This document shows, piece by piece, positions 16,855 to 24,056 of a DNA stretch of 56,006 nucleotides (positions are counted from its first letter, which is position 1; every line of letters begins with the position of its first letter). This stretch comes from Oscillospiraceae bacterium (GTDB lineage Bacteria; Bacillota; Clostridia; Oscillospirales; Oscillospiraceae). The stretch covers positions 1 to 56,006 of the forward strand of contig CAJTCG010000022.1 in NCBI GenBank assembly GCA_910574635.1. The letters are read 5' to 3'. The notes below the pieces were generated by a model. That model searched no databases. It had not been told where the DNA came from and saw only the letters and a program-made list of their open reading frames with translations. A program made the translations under genes and the position numbers.

Positions 16855-19158
16855 ATGCAGCCGACACTTTGTTCCAGATGCAAGAAAAACGTCGCCGTGG
16901 TCTTTATTTCAAAGCTGGACGGCGAGAGAACCATCAACGAGGGCCTGTGCCTGAAATGCGCCAAGGAGCTGGGGCTTCCCCAGGTGGACGACATGATGAA
17001 GCGCATGGGGATTTCCGATGAGGACCTGGAAACCCTGAACAGCGAAATGATGCAGGCCATGAACGGGGTGGAAAATATTGAGGACCTGCCCGGTGGAGAG
17101 GAAGGAGACGAGGAGGAAGAGGGTAAGACCGCCACCTTCCCCTTCTTGAACCGCCTGTTCTCCGGCGGAGAGCCTTCCAAGGAGAGCGCCGAGGAGGGCC
17201 GGAGCGAACGCCGGGAGAAAAAGGAGTCCTCCAAAAATACCAAGCGGAAGTATTTGGAGAACTACTGCATTTCCCTGACCCAGAAGGCCAAGGACGGCAA
17301 GCTGGACCCGGTCATCGGCCGGGCGGAGGAGATTGAGCGGGTGGTCCAGATTCTGAACCGCCGCCAAAAGAACAACCCCTGCCTTATCGGTGAGCCCGGC
17401 GTGGGCAAGACCGCTATTGCCGAGGGGTTGTCCCAGCGCATCGCCGAGGGCGACGTGCCCTTCAAGCTCCGGGAGAAGGAGGTCTACCTCCTGGACCTGA
17501 CGGCTTTGGTGGCGGGCACCCAGTTCCGGGGCCAGTTCGAGAGCCGGATGAAGGGTCTCATCGACGAGGTGAAGCGCCTGGGGAATATTATATTGATGAT
17601 CGACGAGGTCCACAACCTGGTGGGAGCGGGAGATGCCGAGGGCAGCATGAACGCGGCGAACATCTTAAAGCCCGCCTTGAGCCGGGGAGAGATCCAGGTT
17701 ATCGGCGCCACCACCTTCAACGAATACCGCAAGCACATTGAAAAGGATTCCGCTCTGGAGCGGCGCTTCCAGCCGGTGACGGTGAACGAGCCATCCGTGG
17801 AGGATTCCATCAAGATTTTAAAGGGCCTGGCTCCCAAGTACGAGGAGTTCCACGGCGTCAAGCTGACGGAGGGCATCCTCCGCCAGGCGGTGCTGCTCAG
17901 CGAGCGCTACATCACGGACCGGTTTTTGCCGGATAAGGCCATTGACCTTATCGACGAGGCGAGTTCGGATCTGAACTTGAAGGACCCGGACATCTCCCGG
18001 CGGATGCAGATTCAGCGGGAGATGGACGACTACGCCAAAGAGCGGACCATGCTGGAGGAGAAAGAGGAGAAGTCCGAGGAGGACTACGCCCGCATGGCGG
18101 AGCTGAAAAGCCGGGACCTCCAGCTTTCCACGGAGCTCAGCGTCATTGAAGAGAAGGGCCAGCCCCAGCTGAGCATGGAGAATCTGGCTCATGTCATCGA
18201 GCTGTGGACCAAGATTCCCGCCTCCCGCATCCGGGAGCAGGAGTTCCAGCGCCTCAGCCAGCTGGAGGAACGCCTGAAAGACCACATCATCGGCCAGGAC
18301 GAGGCCATCGAGGCCGTGTCCGCCGCCGTCCGCCGGAACCGGGTGGGCATCTCCCCCAAGCACAAGCCCGTCAGCTTCATCTTTGTGGGCTCCACCGGCG
18401 TAGGAAAAACGGAGCTGGTGAAGCAGCTGGCCACGGATCTGTTCAATACCCCCGACGCCTTAATTCGCCTGGACATGTCGGAGTTTATGGAAAAGCACTC
18501 CGTCTCCCGCATCGTGGGTTCTCCTCCGGGCTACGTGGGCTATGACGAGGCGGGCCAGCTGACGGAGAAAATCCGCCGGAAGCCCTACGCCGTCGTCCTT
18601 TTCGACGAGATTGAAAAGGCCCACCCCGACGTGCTGAACGTCCTTCTGCAAATCCTGGACGACGGCGAAATCACCGACGCCCACGGACGGAAGGTGAACT
18701 TTGAAAATACCATCATCGTCATGACCTCCAACGCCGGAAGCGCCACCAAGGAGGGGACCGTGGGCTTTGACCGGAGCCTCAGCCAGCAGGACAGCGAAAA
18801 GGCCATGAAGGCCCTTCAGCAGTTCCTCCGGCCGGAGTTCATCAACCGGGTGGACGCGGTGATCACCTTCAACCGCCTCTCTGAGAAGGACTTCCAGTCC
18901 ATCGCCCGGATTATGCTGGACGAGCTGCGGGACTCCTTGAAGGAGAAGGGCATTACCTTTACCTACGACGCCACCCTGGTGGACTTCCTGACCAAGAAGT
19001 CTTATTCCCGGACCTATGGGGCCCGGAATCTCCGCCGGACCATCCAGAAGGAGCTGGAGGACCCCATGGCGACGAAAATCATCAACAGCTATGAGGAGCC
19101 GATCATCGGCATCAACGCCGCCGCCGAAAACGAACACGTCTGCCTACAGACGCTTTAA
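16855..19158 (+). CDS. clpE: ATP-dependent Clp protease ATPase subunit, ClpE-like
   Basis: 767 aa. It lacks the double Clp N domain. Instead the N terminus has a CxxC...CxxC zinc finger (CSRCKKN, CLKCAKE), as in ClpE, followed by an acidic linker to about 125. AAA domain 1 has Walker A GEPGVGKT and [15 protein letters not shown]; a short middle coiled coil is present (about 380-430); AAA domain 2 has [29 protein letters not shown] and the ClpP-docking region. It unfolds proteins for ClpP under stress. I saw no CtsR operator repeat upstream. No mcsA/mcsB genes are adjacent. Confidence 0.9.
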   Translation: MQPTLCSRCKKNVAVVFISKLDGERTINEGLCLKCAKELGLPQVDDMMKRMGISDEDLETLNSEMMQAMNGVENIEDLPGGEEGDEEEEGKTATFPFLNRLFSGGEPSKESAEEGRSERREKKESSKNTKRKYLENYCISLTQKAKDGKLDPVIGRAEEIERVVQILNRRQKNNPCLIGEPGVGKTAIAEGLSQRIAEGDVPFKLREKEVYLLDLTALVAGTQFRGQFESRMKGLIDEVKRLGNIILMIDEVHNLVGAGDAEGSMNAANILKPALSRGEIQVIGATTFNEYRKHIEKDSALERRFQPVTVNEPSVEDSIKILKGLAPKYEEFHGVKLTEGILRQAVLLSERYITDRFLPDKAIDLIDEASSDLNLKDPDISRRMQIQREMDDYAKERTMLEEKEEKSEEDYARMAELKSRDLQLSTELSVIEEKGQPQLSMENLAHVIELWTKIPASRIREQEFQRLSQLEERLKDHIIGQDEAIEAVSAAVRRNRVGISPKHKPVSFIFVGSTGVGKTELVKQLATDLFNTPDALIRLDMSEFMEKHSVSRIVGSPPGYVGYDEAGQLTEKIRRKPYAVVLFDEIEKAHPDVLNVLLQILDDGEITDAHGRKVNFENTIIVMTSNAGSATKEGTVGFDRSLSQQDSEKAMKALQQFLRPEFINRVDAVITFNRLSEKDFQSIARIMLDELRDSLKEKGITFTYDATLVDFLTKKSYSRTYGARNLRRTIQKELEDPMATKIINSYEEPIIGINAAAENEHVCLQTL

Positions 19159-19224
19159 GCTGCGTCTGCGATTTTTGATAAAAGCCGGGGACTTTCCGCC
19201 GCCCGGCGGGAGAGGGAGGACCCT

Positions 19225-19434
19225 ATGCTTTTTCGGAAAGACATCGATCCCCGCTGTGCCTACTGCAAGCGGGGCCAGCAGCTCAACGAGCGGGAGGTGG
19301 CCTGTGTGAAACGGGGCGTGGTGCCGGTGGAGCACTCCTGCCGGGCGTTTCGTTACGACCCCTTGAAGCGCGTTCCGCCCCGCCCGGCGGCGCTGGACAC
19401 CAGGAAGCTCAGCGAGGAGGATTTTTCCCTCTGA
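19225..19434 (+). CDS. small conserved cysteine-rich protein
   Basis: 69 aa with a good ggagggaggac ribosome site. Cysteines in CAYCKRG and VACVKRG plus HSCRAFRYDPLKR suggest a single metal site. I recall close relatives as conserved hypothetical proteins across Clostridia, ending in the same YDPLKRxPPRP tail. It is followed by a strong hairpin (19453-19490). Function unknown. Confidence 0.75.
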   Translation: MLFRKDIDPRCAYCKRGQQLNEREVACVKRGVVPVEHSCRAFRYDPLKRVPPRPAALDTRKLSEEDFSL

Positions 19435-19452
19435 GTCCCTTGGGATTCATAC

Positions 19453-19490
19453 GAAGCCGCCCCGGCGAGGACCTTCGCCGGGGCGGCTTC
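19453..19490 (+). terminator. GC-rich hairpin, probable transcript end
   Basis: Perfect 16-bp inverted repeat gaagccgccccggcga / tcgccggggcggcttc with a 6-nt loop. No T run follows, so it may be a weak terminator or an mRNA-stabilising hairpin before the ferredoxin gene. Confidence 0.5.
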
Positions 19491-19515
19491 ACAAAGACTG
19501 AACAGGAGGCCTTTT

Positions 19516-20337
19516 ATGGAACTGCGGCAAATCACAGCCCTTTCTTACAGCGCCACCGGCGTGACGGACAAGGTGGTCCGCACCCTGGCGGAGGCCCTGG
19601 CGGCGGAGCTGTCCCTGCCCCTGACCTGCCGGAGCTTCACAAAGCCGGGAGAGCGGGAAGAGAATTTGAGCTTCGGCAAGGGGGAACTGGTTATCGTGGG
19701 CTCTCCCACCTACGCGGGCCGGATGCCCAATAAAATTGCCCCGGATTTTCAGGCCCGGCTTCAAGGAAGCGGAGCTCTGGCGGTGGCGGCGGTGACCTTT
19801 GGCAACCGGGCCTATGAGAACTCCCTGGCGGAGCTCTGCGCCCTCTTGGAGGGCAAGGGCTTTCATACCGTGGCGGCGGGGGCCTTCCCGGGCCGCCACG
19901 CCTTTACCGACGCCCTGGGGGAGGGCCGCCCCGACTGGGACGACAAGCGGGCCATCCAGCAGTTTGCCAAGGGGATTGCCGGAAAGCTTCGGAAGCTGGA
20001 AGCGGTTCCGCCGCCGGTGGAGGTCCCGGGAGACCCGGAAGCGCCCTATTACATACCCAAGGGCCTGGACGGGGAGCCGGTGAAGTTTTTAAAGGCCAAG
20101 CCAAAAACGGACCTGGGCAAGTGCTGTAACTGCGGCGTCTGCGCCCGGACCTGCCCCATGGGGGCCATCGATCCGAAGAACGTGGCGGAGGTGCCGGGGA
20201 CCTGCATCAAGTGCCAGTCCTGTGTGCGGAAATGCACCCATCACGCCAAGTACTTCGACGACCCGGCGTTTCTCTCCCATGTGGCCATGCTGGAGAAAAG
20301 TTTCCAGGAGCCCAAGGAAATGGAGACCTTCCTATAA
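19516..20337 (+). CDS. EFR1-type flavodoxin-ferredoxin fusion protein
   Basis: 273 aa. Residues 1-160 are flavodoxin-like (LSYSATGVTDKVVRTLAE as the FMN phosphate loop, ELVIVGSPTYAGRMPNKIAP). The C terminus holds two 4Fe-4S motifs: CCNCGVCARTCPMGA and CIKCQSCVRKCTHHA. It is a cytoplasmic one/two-electron carrier of anaerobes, partner unknown. Preceded by aacaggaggcc and ended by a strong terminator. Confidence 0.9.
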   Translation: MELRQITALSYSATGVTDKVVRTLAEALAAELSLPLTCRSFTKPGEREENLSFGKGELVIVGSPTYAGRMPNKIAPDFQARLQGSGALAVAAVTFGNRAYENSLAELCALLEGKGFHTVAAGAFPGRHAFTDALGEGRPDWDDKRAIQQFAKGIAGKLRKLEAVPPPVEVPGDPEAPYYIPKGLDGEPVKFLKAKPKTDLGKCCNCGVCARTCPMGAIDPKNVAEVPGTCIKCQSCVRKCTHHAKYFDDPAFLSHVAMLEKSFQEPKEMETFL

Positions 20338-20341
20338 AGCA

Positions 20342-20369
20342 AAAACCGGGGACGTAAGTCCCCGGTTTT
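20342..20369. terminator. bidirectional terminator
   Basis: Stem aaaaccggggac/gtccccggtttt around gtaa, with A and T runs on either side, between the convergent EFR1 and gluQ genes. Confidence 0.85.
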
Positions 20370-20370
20370 C

Positions 20371-21312
20371 TTACTCAAACAAACCCGCCGGAAGCCGGAT
20401 ATCCTCCCGGGGAATCCTTTCCCAGGAAAACTCCCCCAGCAGTTCCTCCGCCGAAGCGGGTTCGCCGGAAGGGTGAAAGCCCGCAAGCTCTGCCAGCCGT
20501 CCCAGCAGTTCCTCCGCCGTGACCCGGCCCCGGAGGCTGTCCAGCCCCGCGTCGGTATCCCGCTTGGAAAGCCGCCGTCCGTCGGGGGCCAGCAGGAGGG
20601 GGAAGTGGATAAACTCCGGCGGCGTCAGCCCCAGAAGCTGATAAAGATACAATTGCCTGGGGGTGGAGGACAGCAGATCCGCACCCCGGACCACCTCTGT
20701 CACCCCCATGGCGGCGTCGTCCACCACGACCGCCAGCTGATAGGCAAACATGCCGTCGGACCGGCGGAGAAGAAAATCCCCGCAGTCCCGTGCCAGATGT
20801 TCGGCGCAAGGCCCCATGTGCCCATCGGTGAAGGAATATTCCTTGTCAGGCACTCGCAGCCGCAGGGCAGGGGAGCGGCGCCTTGCCCGTTCTTCCCGTT
20901 CTGCGGGGGTCAGGTTCCGGCAGGTTCCGGCGTAGACGGTCAGGCCGTCCTCCCGGTGGGGAGCGCTGGCGGCGTGGAGCTCCGCCCGGGTGCAGAAGCA
21001 GGGATAGACCAGCCCTTGCGCCTCCAGCCGATCCAGGGCGGCCTGATAGAGCGCCGTCCTTTGGCTTTGGAAATAGGGTTTGTTTGGCCCGGAGACTTCC
21101 GGTCCCTGGTCCCAGTCCAGTCCCAGCCAGCGGAGATCCCGGATCATCTGCTCCGCATAACGCATAGGACAGCGGGCGGTGTCCAGGTCCTCGATCCGCA
21201 GGACGATGGTTCCGCCCTTCTGCCGGGCGCTGAGCCAGGCCAGGAGGCAGCAGAGAATGTTCCCCAGATGAATGCGCCCGCTGGGGGAGGGGGCGAAACG
21301 GCCAACGGTCAT
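20371..21312 (-). CDS. gluQ: glutamyl-Q tRNA(Asp) synthetase-like protein
   Basis: 313 aa from ATG 21312; an upstream in-frame extension to 21453 runs through the upstream terminator and is rejected. It has the class I HIGH-like motif SPSGRIHLGNI, a zinc knuckle (YPCFCTRAEL, YAGTCR) and LSKRDTDAG (KMSKS equivalent), but it lacks the C-terminal anticodon-binding domain of full GltX (about 480 aa). This architecture is that of GluQ-RS, which charges the queuosine of tRNA-Asp with glutamate. No queuosine genes are nearby. A truncated GltX paralogue with another role is possible. Confidence 0.85.
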   Translation of the reverse strand: MTVGRFAPSPSGRIHLGNILCCLLAWLSARQKGGTIVLRIEDLDTARCPMRYAEQMIRDLRWLGLDWDQGPEVSGPNKPYFQSQRTALYQAALDRLEAQGLVYPCFCTRAELHAASAPHREDGLTVYAGTCRNLTPAEREERARRRSPALRLRVPDKEYSFTDGHMGPCAEHLARDCGDFLLRRSDGMFAYQLAVVVDDAAMGVTEVVRGADLLSSTPRQLYLYQLLGLTPPEFIHFPLLLAPDGRRLSKRDTDAGLDSLRGRVTAEELLGRLAELAGFHPSGEPASAEELLGEFSWERIPREDIRLPAGLFE

Positions 21313-21337
21313 ATTGGAGCCTTCTTTCAAACGCAGA

Positions 21338-21366
21338 CAGGCCCGGACCCAAACGGTCCGGGCCTG
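21338..21366 (-). terminator. terminator after fakA
   Basis: Perfect 12-bp stem caggcccggacc/ggtccgggcctg with 5-nt loop. On the minus strand it follows the fakA stop and is followed by a weak T-rich run (tctgcgttt), so some read-through to gluQ is likely. Confidence 0.6.
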
Positions 21367-21370
21367 CTCA

Positions 21371-23062
21371 TCATTCCATAGAGATAATATAGTAGTACAC
21401 CGGCTGTCCGCCGGAGAGGACCATAACTTCCGCCCCGGGACAGGCGGTTTCAAAGAATTTTCCCGCTTCCTGGGCGTCCTCCTCCGTTACGTCCTCGCCA
21501 AAGTACAGCGAGATGAAGGAGGCGTCCCGCTCCGCCGCGTCCGCCGCCAGCTTCTCCAGGAGGCTGTGGAGGGACCCGTCCGTCCCGAAGAGCTTGCCCT
21601 CCTTCAGGGCCAGATAATCCCCTTCCTTGATGTCAAAGCCGTCGAAATCCGAATCCCGGGCCGCGTAGGTAATCTGCGCGGTGGTGACGCCGGAGAGGGA
21701 ATCCGTCATGGCTCCCGCCAGGGTCTCGGCGTCCGGGGCCTCAAAGTCCACGTTCATCATGGCGGTGATGCCCTGGGGTACCGTTTTGGTGGGAATGACC
21801 ACCACGTTTTTCTCTGTCAAAGCCGCGCACTGCTGGGCGGCCATGATGATGTTCCCGTTGTTGGGCAGGACAAACACCGTCTCGGCGGGAATCTGGTCCA
21901 CGCCCTCCAGAATGCTCTCCGTGGAGGGATTCATGGTCTGCCCGCCGGACACCACGCCGTCCACGCCCAGGTCCTGGAATACGGCGGCCAGCCCGTCCCC
22001 GGCGCAGACGGAGAGGAAGCCGTATTTCTTCTCCGGCGGGGCTACCATGTGGCCGCTCTGTCCAGCGTTCCGGGACTCCAGCGCCGCTTCCTCCATCTCC
22101 AAATCGTCCACGCTCTGGGCCTTTTTCCCGGCGGCCACATCCTCGTACTGGGTCCGCATGTTCTCAATCTTCGCCAGCTCCAGGGTGCCGTATTTCTGGC
22201 CCTCCGTCAGGGCGCTGCCGGGGATGTTGGTATGGACATGGACTTTAAAGGCCTCGTCGTCCTCTCCAATGACCAGGCTGTCCCCGATGCTGTTGAGATA
22301 GGCCCGGAAGGGCTCCAAATCCACGTTGGGATCATTTTTGCGGACAATAAACACCGTATCGAAGGCAAAGGTGATCTCCTCTGTGGAGAAGACCTCAAAG
22401 TCGGCCTTGGCCTTCTGGGGCTCCTCCTCGGCGGCCTCCGGCATGGGCTCGCCCCGGAGCTCCGCCAGCATCCCCTCCAGAATCAGCAGATAGCCCTTGC
22501 CGCCGGCGTCCACCACCCCGGCCTTTTTCAGCACCGGGTTCATGTCCGTGGTCTGGGCCAGGGCCTCATAGCCCTCCTGAATGGCGGCCTCCAGCACTTT
22601 TTCAAAGTCTGTCTCCTCGGCGGCCCGCTCCGCCGCCCGCATGGCGGCCAGGCGGGACACGGTGAGGACAGTGCCCTCGGCGGGCTTCATGACGGCCTTG
22701 TAGGCGGAGGACACGCCCTCCTGCATGGCGGCGGCGAATTCGGCGGCCCCGGCGGTCTCATAGCCCTTCAGGCCCTTGGAGAGCCCCCGGAAGAGCAGGG
22801 AGAGAATGACGCCGGAATTTCCCCGGGCGCCCCGGAGAAGGGCGGAGGCGGTGATGGATACAGCCTGGTCCAGGGCGGCGGGCTCGGACTTGCGGAGCTC
22901 CGTCACGGCGGCGCCGATGGTCATGGACATATTGGTGCCCGTGTCCCCGTCGGGGACGGGGAAGACGTTCAGATCGTTGATGGCCTGTTTCTGGGCGGTG
23001 ATGGCGGCGGCTCCATGGAGGATCATCCGCTTGAAGAGCCCGCCGGTGATTTGTTCATTCAT
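21371..23062 (-). CDS. fakA: fatty acid kinase catalytic subunit FakA / YloV (DAK2 family)
   Basis: 563 aa. The N-terminal DhaL/DAK2 nucleotide-binding domain (about 1-200) has FPVPDGDTGTNMSMT (metal-binding aspartates), LRGARGNSGVILS and VVDAGGKGYLLILEG. A middle domain (about 235-330) and a C-terminal DegV-related part (VFVLPNNGNIIMAA, VVVIPTKTVPQGITAM) follow. FakA phosphorylates fatty acids presented by a DegV-type FakB, feeding exogenous fatty acids into phospholipid synthesis. The yloU-yloV order here is conserved in Firmicutes. Confidence 0.93.
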   Translation of the reverse strand: MNEQITGGLFKRMILHGAAAITAQKQAINDLNVFPVPDGDTGTNMSMTIGAAVTELRKSEPAALDQAVSITASALLRGARGNSGVILSLLFRGLSKGLKGYETAGAAEFAAAMQEGVSSAYKAVMKPAEGTVLTVSRLAAMRAAERAAEETDFEKVLEAAIQEGYEALAQTTDMNPVLKKAGVVDAGGKGYLLILEGMLAELRGEPMPEAAEEEPQKAKADFEVFSTEEITFAFDTVFIVRKNDPNVDLEPFRAYLNSIGDSLVIGEDDEAFKVHVHTNIPGSALTEGQKYGTLELAKIENMRTQYEDVAAGKKAQSVDDLEMEEAALESRNAGQSGHMVAPPEKKYGFLSVCAGDGLAAVFQDLGVDGVVSGGQTMNPSTESILEGVDQIPAETVFVLPNNGNIIMAAQQCAALTEKNVVVIPTKTVPQGITAMMNVDFEAPDAETLAGAMTDSLSGVTTAQITYAARDSDFDGFDIKEGDYLALKEGKLFGTDGSLHSLLEKLAADAAERDASFISLYFGEDVTEEDAQEAGKFFETACPGAEVMVLSGGQPVYYYIISME

Positions 23063-23078
23063 TCGATTTCTTCCTCCC

Positions 23079-23429
23079 TCACAGGGTCATGGAGTCCACG
23101 CACACGTCCACGGCCCGAACCGTGACGCCGGTGTTTTTCTCCACCACATAGCGGACCTCGTTCATGATGGACCGGCAGACCGCGGGGAGGTTGACGCCGT
23201 TTTCCACAATGATGTGGAGCTCGATGGAGATGGAATCGTCTTCGTGATACGAGATGCTGACACCCTTGCTCATGGCCTCGCGGCGCAGCAGGTGGACCAG
23301 TCCGTCGGTCATGGAGCGGAAGGCCATGCCCTTGACGCCGAAGCAGTTGGTGGCGGCCATGCCCGTGATGTTGGAGAACACGGCGCTCGAGACGGAGATC
23401 TCACCTTGTTCAGACTTGAATTGGATCAT
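23079..23429 (-). CDS. yloU: Asp23/Gls24 family envelope stress protein (YloU)
   Basis: 116 aa, Asp23/Gls24 fold (GEISVSSAVFSNITGMAATN, then CFGVKGMAF, ISIELHIIVENGVNLPAVCR, VRYVVEKNTGVTVRAVDVCV). These small proteins sit at the membrane and respond to alkaline or envelope stress; in the YloU branch they accompany FakA, whose gene starts 16 bp downstream. Confidence 0.93.
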   Translation of the reverse strand: MIQFKSEQGEISVSSAVFSNITGMAATNCFGVKGMAFRSMTDGLVHLLRREAMSKGVSISYHEDDSISIELHIIVENGVNLPAVCRSIMNEVRYVVEKNTGVTVRAVDVCVDSMTL

Positions 23430-23498
23430 GAGAACGTCCTTTCTTTCCTATACTCAAGGGGCGGCTTCCGCCCCTGGCTGAACCAGCACTTGCCCCAT

Positions 23499-23527
23499 AT
23501 TATAAACGATTCCCCGGCAAAGCACAA
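23499..23527 (-). promoter_or_regulatory. promoter of yloU-fakA
   Basis: Minus strand TTGTGC (23527-23522), 17 bp, TATAAT (23504-23499). The leader contains a GC hairpin (aggggcgg/ccgcccct, 23457-23475) before the yloU start. Confidence 0.65.
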
Positions 23528-23599
23528 GTGGTAAACGAGGAAAAACCCGCCTTTCCGGCCCGGTTTCCGGCCCTTCGGGAGAGGAGGGGAGAAAAAAAT

Positions 23600-23676
23600 T
23601 TGACATACTATCAGAATAGTATTGACAAGTTGAAACTATCGTGGTAGTATGATGCCAGAAACTACCGCGATAGTTT
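23600..23676 (+). promoter_or_regulatory. BlaI-type promoter with three operator dyads
   Basis: Promoter TTGACA (23622-23627), 17 bp, TAGTAT (23645-23650). Three related dyads flank or cover it: tactat/atagta (23606-23621), actatcgtggtagt (23635-23648) and aaacta-ccgcga-tagttt (23659-23676). They share the ACTA/TAGT half-site typical of BlaI/MecI operators, which predicts autorepression relieved by the downstream M56 sensor protease. Confidence 0.8.
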
Positions 23677-23695
23677 GACAAGGAGGACTTTGCTT

Positions 23696-24049
23696 ATGAA
23701 GCTGTTTGATTCGGAATTGAAGGTCATGGACGTCCTCTGGCGCCTGGGGGACCGCACGGCCAAGGAGATTTCCTCCATCCTGGGGGAGGAGACGGGCTGG
23801 AACGTAAACACCACCTACACTGTGATCAAAAAATGCGTCGCTAAGGGGGCCGTCCGGCGGAGTGAGCCGAATTTCCTCTGCCACGCCCTGGTCACGAAAG
23901 AAGAAATTCAAAAAGCGGAGACGGAGGAGCTTATTGGAAGGCTGTTCGACGGATCGCCGGACCTGCTCTTCGCCTCTTTGCTCAGCAGCCAGACGCTCTC
24001 GCCGGAGCAGATTGGGAGGCTTCGGGAGATTGTCAGCGAAATGAGGTGA
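23696..24049 (+). CDS. BlaI/MecI/CopY-family repressor
   Basis: 117 aa from ATG 23696 (aaggaggactttgctt upstream). Winged helix FDSELKVMDVLWRLGDRTAK, NVNTTYTVIKKCVAKGAVRR, then a dimerisation helix region (EEIQKAETEELIGRLFDGSP). It binds the ACTA-N-TAGT operators upstream. The paired M56 protease gene begins 8 bp after its stop. In the classic system the protease cleaves or inactivates the repressor after sensing a beta-lactam or wall damage. Confidence 0.92.
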   Translation: MKLFDSELKVMDVLWRLGDRTAKEISSILGEETGWNVNTTYTVIKKCVAKGAVRRSEPNFLCHALVTKEEIQKAETEELIGRLFDGSPDLLFASLLSSQTLSPEQIGRLREIVSEMR

Positions 24050-24056
24050 CGCGGCT

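Noticed and set aside
21272..23125. 617-codon plus-strand frame opposite fakA
   Set aside because: Antisense shadow; fakA on the minus strand has all the family motifs.
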